A DNA stretch of 64,000 nt, from positions 7,501-71,500 of the forward strand of contig NZ_JABWGX010000018.1 of NCBI RefSeq assembly GCF_021730435.1, written 5' to 3'. The notes under the pieces were generated by a model that was not told the origin of the DNA, made no database searches, and saw nothing but the letters and a program-made list of their open reading frames with translations. Origin of the DNA: Xanthobacter agilis (GTDB lineage Bacteria; Pseudomonadota; Alphaproteobacteria; Rhizobiales; Xanthobacteraceae). This document shows positions 1 through 15,442 of this stretch, piece by piece. A program made the position numbers and the translations under genes. Within the stretch, counting starts at the first letter, position 1, and each line of letters starts with the position of its first letter.

Positions 1-1
1 T

Positions 2-781
2 CCGCGATCGGTCATCGCCGATCTCATCCGCGTCTATTCATTCGACGCGGACTTCCAGCGCCGCGTGCGCCCCGGCGACAATTTTGAAGTGCTGTACTCC
101 GATGACCCCTCGGGCAACGACGAGGTGCTGTTCGCCACCCTCACCGTTGGCAATGAGATCAAGCGTTACTATCGTTTCCAGACCTCAGACGATGGTGTCG
201 TCGATTATTATGACGAGGACGGCAAGAGCGCGAAAAAGTTCCTGGTGCGAAAGCCCATCAGCGGCGGCGTCATGCGCTCGCCGTTCGGCTATCGGCGCCA
301 CCCCATCCTCGGGTACTCGAAGCTGCACACAGGCGTGGACTGGGCCGGTCCGATCGGCACCCCCATCTATGCGGCCGGCAATGGCACGATCACCTACGCG
401 AACTGGAAATCCGGTTACGGAAAGCACACCGAGATCCAGCACGCCAATGGCTATGTGACCACCTATTCCCACCAATCGGGCTTTGCGCGCGGCATCCGCG
501 AAGGGATGACGGTGCGCCAGGGCCAACTGATCGGCTATCTCGGCTCCACGGGTCTGTCGACCGGCCCCCATGTGCACTACGAAGTGAAGATCAACGGCAA
601 CTTCGTGGACCCCATGCGCATCAAGCTGCCGCGCGGCCGCGCCCTCGCCGGCCGGTTCCTCTCGGATTTCAACAAGGAACGCGAGCGGATCGACGCGCTC
701 ATCAACCACGGCCCGGTGCCGCCGAAGGTGGCCACCTCCGCCCCGTCGAACAGCAAGCCGACCCGCGCCGCCAACAACTGA
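2..781 (+). CDS. M23 family metallopeptidase (5' end outside window)
   Basis: This is the C-terminal part of a LytM/M23 zinc endopeptidase, an enzyme class that cleaves peptidoglycan peptide crosslinks in the periplasm. The reading frame is open from the window edge, so the amino-terminal part is missing. The GTG at 65 is internal, not a real start. Zinc-ligand motifs are visible: HxxxD (His codon 326-328, Asp 338-340) and HxH followed by YE (569-577), in the usual lysostaphin-type core that starts near the FGYR motif at about 284. About 60 residues after the core are a low-complexity Ala/Pro/Ser tail. A GC-rich hairpin follows the stop codon. Assignment to the family is secure. Whether it is a hydrolase or an activator of amidases (EnvC/NlpD-like) cannot be told from this fragment, although all visible ligands are intact. 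Confidence 0.9.
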   Translation, partial: PRSVIADLIRVYSFDADFQRRVRPGDNFEVLYSDDPSGNDEVLFATLTVGNEIKRYYRFQTSDDGVVDYYDEDGKSAKKFLVRKPISGGVMRSPFGYRRHPILGYSKLHTGVDWAGPIGTPIYAAGNGTITYANWKSGYGKHTEIQHANGYVTTYSHQSGFARGIREGMTVRQGQLIGYLGSTGLSTGPHVHYEVKINGNFVDPMRIKLPRGRALAGRFLSDFNKERERIDALINHGPVPPKVATSAPSNSKPTRAANN

Positions 782-797
782 CGCCGGCGCAACCGCC

Positions 798-824
798 CGA
801 GGCGCGGCGGCAGGCCGCGCCTCG
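798..824 (+). terminator. GC-rich hairpin after the M23 gene
   Basis: Ten-base arms (798-807 and 815-824) pair perfectly around a 7-nt loop, 17 nt after the M23 stop codon. There is no T-run, so it may be a transcript-end stabiliser rather than an intrinsic terminator. Confidence 0.45.
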
Positions 825-879
825 GTTCAATCCCCAGAGGACCCGGGCCCTTAACTCTTTTCCCGGAGCGGCAATCACA

Positions 880-1833
880 ATGCGCGGCTCCCCCTCTCTG
901 ATCCGAGCGCCCATGACCCGCATCGATCACCGCCTGCTCCGCGCCGCCGTGCTCGCCGCCGCCCTTCCGGCCGCGGCCGCGGCGGCCCCCGTGGATGATT
1001 ACATGGCCTCCCGCGACAAGGCGGTCACCGCCGCTGTGGCCGCCGCCAAGGCGGGCAAGGCCGGCGACGACGCCGAGATCAAGGCGGAGGAAGTCGCGCG
1101 CAAGGACCTCGCCAAGCGCATGTCCGCGCTGGTCGGCCCGCTCAAGTTCAAGGGGCTCGGCACGCCGTCCTTCACCCTCGACATGTTCGTCTATGGCGAC
1201 GACCTGCCGGCCACCCGACTCGACGGCATGGCCTTCGCCAACGCCGACGAAACCACGCGCGTGGTGGCGACCCCGGAAGCGGTGTTCCAGGCCTGGCTTG
1301 CCGCCCGCGCCAAGGACAAGGACGTGCCTGAGGCGGCGGCGGTGCGCGAAGGCGGGAGGGCCGCCGTGGACACCGGCTATCTGGTCAACAACGCCCTCGT
1401 CAACGTGGGCGGGGGGGTCGTGCCCTACACGGCATTGCCGGTGACGGCCGCGCCCGGCGAGACGGTTTATGCCAACCTCGGCCTCTTCACCGACGAGGCC
1501 CCCGCAAATGCCCTGCCGAACACCATCGTGCTACTGCGCGTGGCCGATGGACGGGCGGTGATGGGCATGACCGCCGTGGCGCTCAACATGAAGCCGGTGC
1601 TGGCCTGCGATCAGGCGTGGAAACCCTACAACACCAAGGTCCAGGCGTTGCTGAAGGCGACCGAGACGGTCAGCGACCTGGAAGACCCGCGCTGGGCCGA
1701 GCTCGCGAAGGTGGAGGAGGAGGGGTCCAACGTGTTCCGCACCTGCCTTGCCAAGGCGCCGGAAAGCCAGGCCGCCTTCGCCACCGCGACCAAGCGCGCC
1801 GAAGCCTTCCTGCAGACCCTGCGCGGCAATTGA
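880..1833 (+). CDS. exported protein of unknown function, tandem paralogue 1
   Basis: I do not recognise this family. The 317-residue protein begins with an Arg-containing segment and an Ala-rich hydrophobic stretch ending AAA-APVDDY, which reads as a Sec signal peptide. A GGAG sits 11 nt before the ATG at 880; an ATG at 913 is an equally possible start and would give a tidier signal peptide (MTRIDH...). The mature part is mostly helical looking. It shares with the next gene an N-terminal VDDYMASRDK-type block, an ALVGP block, an ACDQ(A/I)W block and a C-terminal DPRW...KVEEEG...AxxATKxAEA block. The two genes lie head to tail, which indicates a local duplication. It is probably periplasmic. 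No catalytic motif is visible. Confidence 0.75.
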   Translation: MRGSPSLIRAPMTRIDHRLLRAAVLAAALPAAAAAAPVDDYMASRDKAVTAAVAAAKAGKAGDDAEIKAEEVARKDLAKRMSALVGPLKFKGLGTPSFTLDMFVYGDDLPATRLDGMAFANADETTRVVATPEAVFQAWLAARAKDKDVPEAAAVREGGRAAVDTGYLVNNALVNVGGGVVPYTALPVTAAPGETVYANLGLFTDEAPANALPNTIVLLRVADGRAVMGMTAVALNMKPVLACDQAWKPYNTKVQALLKATETVSDLEDPRWAELAKVEEEGSNVFRTCLAKAPESQAAFATATKRAEAFLQTLRGN

Positions 1834-1846
1834 GGCGCTGACGCAT

Positions 1847-1870
1847 CCGCCCGAAAGGGTGCGGGCTTTT
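1847..1870 (+). terminator. putative rho-independent terminator between the paralogues
   Basis: A CCGCCC/GGGTGCGG stem with one bulged T and a GAAAG loop (1847-1864) is followed by GCTTTT. It lies 14 nt after the first paralogue's stop, so the two copies may be transcribed separately. Confidence 0.45.
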
Positions 1871-2020
1871 CAGGCTGATGCCAGCAGACCCAACGAGCGC
1901 GAGCAAAAGCCCGTCGTCGTTTCCCTTTCATCCCGACAGGGCCACAATGAGCGACAGCACGAAGCGATCGCCGGCCGCGCGCCAGCGGTTCCCGCGTGCG
2001 CCATGCCGGGGGACTTCGCC

Positions 2021-3001
2021 ATGACCCAGTTCGCGCAACGCCACACGACCCGCCGCACCGGAAGCCGCATCGCCAGCCTTCTTCTGGCCGCGAGCCTCTC
2101 CGGCCTGTCCCTGGTGGCACTGGGCCTGCCCCTCGCCGTGAGCTTCCCCAGCACCGCCTGGTCCGCACCGATCGACGACTACATCGCCGCCCGCGACAGG
2201 CTGGCGGCGGAGGTCGCCGCGGCGGTGAAGGCCGGCGAGAAAGAGGATGCGGTGGACAAGCGCAATGCGAGCGCCATCAAGGATCTTCAAGCCCGCATGG
2301 CGGCACTGGTCGGACCCGTGCGGTTCCAGGGCACGCAGCCGGCGCCCATCTTCATGCCCACCACCCTCATTTCGGAATATCTGGAATCGAAGGAGCCGGA
2401 CGGCCTTCTGTTCTCCAGCAGCGACTATCTCACCCGCTTCTTCATCTCGCCCGAGCCGGTGTTCCTCAACTGGCTGTCCGGCCGCGCCGCAGCAGCCGAT
2501 GCGCCGCCTGTTTTTCGCGCGGGACTGGCGGCGGCGGCGGGATCGGCCCCGCTTTACAACGCGGTGCTCGGCACCGACGCCGCCTTCATCAAATACATGG
2601 ACCTGCCCGTGCGCGAAGGCGCCGGCCCGACGGTGAACGCCGCCTTCGGCCTCTTCACCCAGACCGGCGCCCGCAACGATGTGCCGAACAGCATCGTGGT
2701 GACCCGCGTGGCCGATGGCCGCGTGGTGATCGGAGCAGCGGACGTGAAAGTGGAGATCCCGCCCCTACCAGCCTGCGACCAGATCTGGAGCGGCTACGAG
2801 GCGAAGGCCAAGGCCCTGATCGCCGCGGCCGAAAAGGCGAAGAACGACCAGGACCCGCGCTGGGATGAATCCGCGAAGGTGGAAGAAGAGGGCGCAGCCG
2901 CCTACCGGGCCTGCTTCGTGAAGGCGGCCCCCGCCCTGCCGTTCTACGCCGCCGCCACCAAGCAGGCGGAAGCCCTGCTCGCCGCCGCCCGCGGCGAGTG
3001 A
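2021..3001 (+). CDS. exported protein of unknown function, tandem paralogue 2
   Basis: This is a paralogue of the gene at 880-1833. I chose the ATG at 2021 because a GGGGGA lies about 8 nt upstream and the product then starts with a basic N-terminus (RRTGSR) and a long hydrophobic segment ending in WSA-APIDDY, a typical Sec signal peptide. The open frame continues upstream to 1748 but overlaps the first paralogue there. The mature protein of about 280 residues conserves the APxDDYxAxRD start, the (M)AALVGPxxFxG block, the ACDQIW block and the DPRWxExAKVEEEG C-terminal block of its neighbour. Function is unknown and no known domain is evident. The mature portion differs substantially from paralogue 1, so the duplication is not recent. 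Confidence 0.78.
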   Translation: MTQFAQRHTTRRTGSRIASLLLAASLSGLSLVALGLPLAVSFPSTAWSAPIDDYIAARDRLAAEVAAAVKAGEKEDAVDKRNASAIKDLQARMAALVGPVRFQGTQPAPIFMPTTLISEYLESKEPDGLLFSSSDYLTRFFISPEPVFLNWLSGRAAAADAPPVFRAGLAAAAGSAPLYNAVLGTDAAFIKYMDLPVREGAGPTVNAAFGLFTQTGARNDVPNSIVVTRVADGRVVIGAADVKVEIPPLPACDQIWSGYEAKAKALIAAAEKAKNDQDPRWDESAKVEEEGAAAYRACFVKAAPALPFYAAATKQAEALLAAARGE

Positions 3002-3019
3002 GCCTCCCAGAGCCTCGCC

Positions 3020-3439
3020 TCACACGGCCCAAAAGCCCGCCGCCCCCTCCGGCAATGCGCCCAGAAGGCGGTCGAACGCCGCCTCATCCACGTGGCGGCG
3101 CAAGGACGCCGCCACGTCGCGGATGGCCGAGGCCGGAGCGAAATTGTGGTGTCGGCGCAAGCCCTGCGCCTCACAGGTCATCGTCGCCACATCGGTGAAG
3201 GGGCGGCGCGCCTCCTCCGGATCCCAATCGGACACGAAGATCGCCCGCACGACGGGCGGCAGCACGCCGGCAAAGCGGATGGCGTCTTCCAGCGACAAGC
3301 GCCGACGGAACGTCCGCAGCACGCCCTCCACCATGGTGAAGGCCTGGTTGCGGGTGGCAAGGCCGGCGGTGTCCCGCGCGTCGGCAAGGAAGCGTTCAAA
3401 ATCCTCGGAAGCGTGCTGAAGGTCCATCGGGATCGGCAT
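3020..3439 (-). CDS. DUF2267 domain-containing protein
   Basis: This cytoplasmic protein of about 139 residues matches the DUF2267 pattern: a short N-terminal helix with DFERFL, then TRNQAFTMVEGVLRTFRRRLSLEDA, LPPVVRAIFVSDWDP and a C-terminal LRRHVDEAAFDRLLGALPEGA block, all typical of the family. The biochemical role of DUF2267 proteins is not known. The start was placed at 3439 (MPIPMDL); the frame is open to 3502, but that part runs through the clpB terminator hairpin and is unlikely to be coding. The gene lies downstream of clpB on the same strand but beyond its terminator, so it is probably transcribed on its own. Confidence 0.8.
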   Translation of the reverse strand: MPIPMDLQHASEDFERFLADARDTAGLATRNQAFTMVEGVLRTFRRRLSLEDAIRFAGVLPPVVRAIFVSDWDPEEARRPFTDVATMTCEAQGLRRHHNFAPASAIRDVAASLRRHVDEAAFDRLLGALPEGAAGFWAV

Positions 3440-3483
3440 CGTCCGCTCCGCATTCGGCCCGGGCGAGCGTGGTCCCGGGAGCG

Positions 3484-3513
3484 ATAAAAAAGGCCCTCCC
3501 ACCGGGAGGGCCT
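3484..3513 (-). terminator. rho-independent terminator of clpB
   Basis: Arms AGGCCCTCCC (3491-3500) and GGGAGGGCCT (3504-3513) form a perfect 10-bp stem with a 3-nt loop. Read on the minus strand it is followed by TTTTTATC, a proper U-tract. It lies 35 nt after the clpB stop. Confidence 0.88.
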
Positions 3514-3547
3514 GTTCGTTTTCAGCCTTGCGTCCGCGGAGCCGGCA

Positions 3548-6187
<2,640 letters not shown>

Positions 6188-6478
6188 GGATCTCCTCCTT
6201 CTCGCGCCCGACACCTTCTGGCGAAGCATGCGGGGCGCGCTGGGGCACGGCCCCGGTATCCCCGGCGACCGCGGCGCGAGGGTCTGCCTGCGCCGAAGCT
6301 CATGTGGGTGTGACTTCGCGGCAACGGAAGAGGGTCCGACGACGAAAAAGAGCATAGGCCCCAAGGCCGCGCCCTGGCGTTGATCGAAGCCAAAGTCGAG
6401 CGCCATACCGGCCGGCGGCTTGACGACCGCGCCGGGGAATGAGACCCGCGCAGGCGCGCTTCCGCCCCGAGGCCCCAC
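6188..6478. promoter_or_regulatory. divergent intergenic region clpB / MOSC gene
   Basis: This 291-bp stretch has no gene on either strand. It must hold the clpB promoter and probably that of the MOSC gene. The clpB Shine-Dalgarno (GGAGGAG on the minus strand) is at its left edge. I see no recognisable -35/-10 pair. Confidence 0.4.
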
Positions 6479-6523
6479 ATGCCCAAGTCCAACATGCCCA
6501 AGTCCAACATGCCCAAGTCCACG
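6479..6523 (+). repeat. triplicated 15-bp repeat carrying start codons
   Basis: Three head-to-tail units of ATGCCCAAGTCCAAC occur (the third ends ACG instead of AAC), each encoding MPKSN/T in frame. The unit length is a multiple of three, so gain or loss of units would preserve the frame and only move the start. Confidence 0.9.
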
Positions 6524-7342
6524 ATCGCAAAGCCAGCTCTCAGCGCTGCCGCCGCCCCCTCGGCGGTGGCATTCCCGTCGGCCACCGTCACCGCCATCTA
6601 TCGCCATCCGGTCAAGGGCCTCTCGGCCGAGCCGATGGAGCAGGTCCGGCTTGAGGCCGGCGCCTTCTTCCCCGGCGACCGCCTCTACGCGGTGGAGAAC
6701 GGCCCCAGCGGCTTCGACCCCGCCGCCCCCGCCTACCGGCAGAAAACCAGCTTCCTGATGCTGATGCGTGACGCCCGCCTCGCCGCCCTCAGGAGCTGCT
6801 ATGAGGATGAAACCAGCCTCCTGACCCTCACCCTCGACGGCGTGGAGGTCGTGCAAGGCGACCTCTCGACCCCCGAGGGGCGGGCCGAAATCGTGGCCTT
6901 TCTCACCTTCTATATGGGCGAGGAGGCCCATGGCCCGCTCCAAGTGCTGACGGCGCCGGACGGATTCCGCTTCACCGACTCGCTGCGATCGGGCTTTATC
7001 TCGCTGCTGAATCTGGCAAGCGTGCGCGACCTGTCCCAGCACATGGGCGCGGATGTGGACCCGCTGCGGTTCCGCATGAACCTGCATCTCGACGGCTGGG
7101 ACGCCGGCTCCGAGCTCACCCTGAGCGGGCGCGAGATCGAGATCGGCGGTGCGCGGCTCGCCATCCTGAAGCGCACCGAGCGCTGCGCGGCCGTGAACGT
7201 GAACCCGGCCGACGCCAGCCGCGACCTCAATGTGGTGAAGGCGCTGGTGAGGGTCTACGGCCATGCCGATTGCGGCGTCTATGCCAAGGTGGTGCGGGCG
7301 GGCGATGTCCGCCGCGGCGACCGCGTGACACTGCTGTCATGA
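6479..7342 (+). CDS. MOSC domain-containing protein
   Basis: MOSC proteins are related to the C-terminal domain of molybdenum-cofactor sulfurase and mARC; those studied handle molybdenum-cofactor sulfur or use the cofactor in N-reductive reactions. After a variable first 20 residues, the sequence has the N-terminal beta-barrel block ([17 protein letters not shown]) at about 38-55 and the MOSC core at the C-terminus, with RCAAVNVNP and the [12 protein letters not shown] block that includes the conserved Cys. The start is ambiguous: ATGCCCAAGTCCAAC is repeated in frame, giving three possible ATGs at 6479, 6494 and 6509. No good Shine-Dalgarno distinguishes them. No Moco biosynthesis gene lies nearby, so the substrate is unknown. 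Confidence 0.85.
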   Translation: MPKSNMPKSNMPKSTIAKPALSAAAAPSAVAFPSATVTAIYRHPVKGLSAEPMEQVRLEAGAFFPGDRLYAVENGPSGFDPAAPAYRQKTSFLMLMRDARLAALRSCYEDETSLLTLTLDGVEVVQGDLSTPEGRAEIVAFLTFYMGEEAHGPLQVLTAPDGFRFTDSLRSGFISLLNLASVRDLSQHMGADVDPLRFRMNLHLDGWDAGSELTLSGREIEIGGARLAILKRTERCAAVNVNPADASRDLNVVKALVRVYGHADCGVYAKVVRAGDVRRGDRVTLLS

Positions 7343-7463
7343 ACCTCGGCGACTGACACAAATACGTTGAATGTCGCCGCTATATGGAGCGAATGGGCGG
7401 TTTGCGCCGGTTGGGGCCAGACGGTCGAAACCCTGCCGGCGCACCGGAAACGTGGGGGAAGCA

Positions 7464-8003
7464 ATGCCGGACACGGCAGCAGCAGGGCATATCTACAACG
7501 TTCTTTTCCTGTGCACCCGGAATGCCGCGCGCTCCATCATGGCGGAGGCCATCCTGAACAAGGACGGGGCCGGCCGGTTCCGTGCCTTTTCGGCCGGGAC
7601 CCAACCCGGAAATGGGGTCCACCCCCTGGCCATCCTGACCCTGCACCGGTTCGGCTACCCCACCCAGGGCGTGCGGCCCAAGAGCTGGAACGAGTTTTCC
7701 GCTCCCGGCGCGCCGCACATGGATTTCATCATCACCGTCTGCGACGATGCCGCGGGGGAAGAATGCCCGCAGTGGCCGGGCCATCCCATCACCGCGCATT
7801 GGGGCATCGAGAACCCGGCCCTGGTGGAGGGTTCCAGCGTGGACAAGGAAGCCGCCTTCAATCGCGCCTTCCATTACCTGAAAACGCGCATTTCCGTATT
7901 CGACGCTCTGCCGGTGACGACCCTGGACCGCATGGCGCTGCAGAACCAGCTGGCCGAAATCGGGCATATGGACGGCGCGAGCGGTGGGGTGCCGACCCGC
8001 TGA
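7464..8003 (+). CDS. low-molecular-weight phosphatase / ArsC-type arsenate reductase family protein
   Basis: The product of 179 residues has the LMW protein-tyrosine-phosphatase fold used by thioredoxin-type arsenate reductases. The P-loop is C17-T-R-N-A-A-R-S24 at the N-terminus, and a later MDFIITVCDDAAGEECP segment carries the conserved DD/C region seen in ArsC-like members, followed by HW(G). The ATG at 7464 is preceded by GGGGGA at 7454-7459; the frame extends to 7371 but starts there with no ribosome site. No arsR, acr3 or arsB gene is adjacent, so an arsenic role is unproven and an orphan protein phosphatase remains possible. It stands alone between the MOSC and LysE genes on the same strand. 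Confidence 0.82.
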   Translation: MPDTAAAGHIYNVLFLCTRNAARSIMAEAILNKDGAGRFRAFSAGTQPGNGVHPLAILTLHRFGYPTQGVRPKSWNEFSAPGAPHMDFIITVCDDAAGEECPQWPGHPITAHWGIENPALVEGSSVDKEAAFNRAFHYLKTRISVFDALPVTTLDRMALQNQLAEIGHMDGASGGVPTR

Positions 8004-8073
8004 ACCAAGGCACGGTCGGGGCGCGGGCCGACCCGAGGCTTGACGTTCCGGCCCGTGCGGCGCACTAGGGGGC

Positions 8074-8688
8074 ATGGAACCGGCAAGCCTCGCCCTTTTC
8101 GCAGCGGTGCTCACGCTGGGTGCCGCCAGCCCCGGTCCGGCGGTGGTGGCCCTGGTGGCGCGCACACTCGCGCGCGGGCGCGCCGGTTCGTTCGCCTTCA
8201 TCCTCGGCCTCGCCACCGGCGACATCGCCTGGCTCGCGGCCGCGGCCCTCGGCCTAGCCGCGCTCGCGGCGGCCCTCGGCAGCCTGTTTGTCATCGTCCG
8301 CCTCGCGGGGGCCGGCTACCTAGCCTATATGGCCTACCGCCTGTGGACCGCACCGGCGGCGGCGCCCGAGGCCACCGCCCCGCCGGCGCGGCAATCGGCG
8401 TTCGGCCTCTATGGCGCCGGGCTGGCCCTGACCTTGAGCAACCCCAAGACCATGGCGTTCTACCTCGCCCTGCTGCCCACCCTGATGGACCTGGACACCC
8501 TGTCCATGGTGGGCTTTGGCGAGATGAGCGGCATCATCCTGGTGGTTCTGCCCCTCGTTTTCGCGGCTTATGTGCAGCTGGCGGACCGCGCGCGGCGCTT
8601 CATCGCCTCGCGCCGCGCCATGCGGGCCCTGAACCGCGTGTGTGGCGTGGCCTTGGCCGGGGCGGCGGTGAGCGTCGCCACCAAATAA
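8074..8688 (+). CDS. LysE/RhtB family amino-acid exporter
   Basis: This integral membrane protein of 204 residues has about six hydrophobic segments. It has the hallmarks of the LysE/RhtB superfamily: an N-terminal LTLGAASPGPAVVAL segment (the conserved SPGP), then an ARTLARGRAGSFAFILGLATGD loop, a GAGYLAYMAYRLW segment and LTLSNPKTMAFYLALLP (the conserved NPK). Members export amino acids or related metabolites from the cytoplasm. The substrate cannot be read from the sequence. It is monocistronic, followed 65 nt later by gyrB. Confidence 0.9.
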   Translation: MEPASLALFAAVLTLGAASPGPAVVALVARTLARGRAGSFAFILGLATGDIAWLAAAALGLAALAAALGSLFVIVRLAGAGYLAYMAYRLWTAPAAAPEATAPPARQSAFGLYGAGLALTLSNPKTMAFYLALLPTLMDLDTLSMVGFGEMSGIILVVLPLVFAAYVQLADRARRFIASRRAMRALNRVCGVALAGAAVSVATK

Positions 8689-8705
8689 CCGCGTCCTTGC
8701 GCTAG

Positions 8706-14302
<5,597 letters not shown>

Positions 14303-14304
<2 letters not shown>

Positions 14305-14342
14305 AGCATTTTCGGTGAACTCCGGTTCACCGAAAATGCTCT
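14303..14342. repeat. dispersed palindromic repeat, copy 1 (also possible ligA terminator)
   Basis: Two 18-base arms (14303-14320 and 14325-14342), AGAGCATTTTCGGTGAAC and its exact complement, flank a TCCG loop. The left arm overlaps the last two bases of the ligA stop codon. The AGAGCATTTTC end matches the other copies at 25055 and 55161, marking an intergenic repeat family. Confidence 0.85.
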
Positions 14343-14358
14343 AAGTCCTTATTTTATC

Positions 14359-14405
14359 GCAATTTCAGACGCAAAACCGCTGCACACTTTTGCTGAAATT
14401 GCTCT
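14359..14405. repeat. dispersed palindromic repeat, copy 2
   Basis: GCAATTTCAGACGCAAAA (14359-14376) pairs with TTTTGCTGAAATTGC (14388-14402), with a GAC bulge, and ends in GCTCT. It lies 16 nt after copy 1 and is of the same general design as the copy at 55161. Confidence 0.8.
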
Positions 14406-14633
14406 GGAACCGCGCCCCGCCCGCCCGCATTCCACCCCGACGGGGGAAGTGATATAGGATCGTTCCAATGTGAGCGCTTGGCGCGTCCCGTCCGGACGCG
14501 CCTTCGCCCATAGCGGCCCTGCCGGGGCCGTCCGCGCGGCCGGGTGCCACGCTGCGACGGCTTCGGTTCCGAACTGACCGCCACCGCGCGAAGCCCTGTC
14601 CGCTTCGCCGGGGCGCCCGAGCGCCGAGCTGCC
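14406..14633. other. intergenic region before lutA
   Basis: With the two hairpin repeats, the gene-free stretch between ligA and lutA is 329 bp. The remaining part contains a GTGATATAGGATC segment at about 14448-14460 that could contribute to a promoter. No operator is evident and no lutR-like regulator is adjacent. Confidence 0.35.
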
Positions 14634-15431
14634 ATGACCTCATCTTCAGCGCCCTCATCTTCCCCGTCCCATCGCCCGCCCCGGGTGGGCCTGTTCTGCA
14701 CCTGCCTGGTGGACACCATCCGCCCCTCGGTGGGGTTCGCGGCGGCCAAGCTCCTGGCGGAGGCCGGCTGCGAGGTGGACGTGCCGCGCCAGACCTGTTG
14801 TGGCCAGCCGGCTTTCAATTCCGGCGACCGCGCCACCGCCCGCGTCTTTGCGGAGCAGACCATCGCCGCGTTCGAGAGCTTCGACTATGTGGTGGCGCCC
14901 TCCGGCTCCTGCGCCGGCATGATGAAGGCCCATTATCCGGAGCTGTTCGCCGGCGAGCCGGACGCCATGATCCGCGCCGAGCGGTTTTGCGCCAAGGTGT
15001 TCGAGCTGGTGTCGTTCCTGGTGGACGTGCTGGGCGTGACCCGGGTTTGCGCGCGCTACGACGGCGTCGTCACCTATCACGACAGTTGCTCGGGCCTGCG
15101 CGAGCTCAAGGTGAGGGATCAGCCGCGCGCGCTGCTCGCCTCGGTGGAGGGGCTTACCCTCAACGAGATGGCGGATGCCGACACCTGCTGCGGCTTCGGT
15201 GGCACCTTCTGCGTGAAGTATCCGGCCATTTCCGATGCCATCGTCGGCAAGAAGGCCTCCAACATCGCCGCCTCCGGCGCCGACACGCTGGTGGCGGGCG
15301 ATCTCGGCTGCCTCATGAACATGGCGGGCAAGCTCCAGCGCGAGGGGCAGGACATCGCCGTGCGCCATGTGGCGGAAGTGCTGGCCGGCATGGGCGACCA
15401 GCCGGCCATCGGCGTCGCCAGGAAAGGCTGA
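14634..15431 (+). CDS. lutA: L-lactate utilisation protein LutA (Fe-S oxidoreductase subunit)
   Basis: LutA (also LldE) is the cysteine-rich subunit of the LutABC complex, which oxidises L-lactate to pyruvate. The product of 265 residues has the two CCG-domain copies: CCGQP (55-59) with the upstream FCTCLVD, and DSCSGLRE plus CCGFGGTFC near the C-terminus. These cysteines ligate iron-sulfur clusters in heterodisulfide-reductase-like proteins. The ATG at 14634 is chosen because family members begin shortly before VGLFCTC; the open frame to 14544 has no other support. It is the first gene of lutABC, with lutB starting 11 nt after its stop. Confidence 0.93.
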   Translation: MTSSSAPSSSPSHRPPRVGLFCTCLVDTIRPSVGFAAAKLLAEAGCEVDVPRQTCCGQPAFNSGDRATARVFAEQTIAAFESFDYVVAPSGSCAGMMKAHYPELFAGEPDAMIRAERFCAKVFELVSFLVDVLGVTRVCARYDGVVTYHDSCSGLRELKVRDQPRALLASVEGLTLNEMADADTCCGFGGTFCVKYPAISDAIVGKKASNIAASGADTLVAGDLGCLMNMAGKLQREGQDIAVRHVAEVLAGMGDQPAIGVARKG

Positions 15432-15442
15432 AGGATCGGGCC

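Noticed and set aside
815-835. tRNA-like GGTTCAATCC segment
   Set aside because: No acceptor, D or anticodon stems can be drawn around it; it follows a GC hairpin after the M23 gene.
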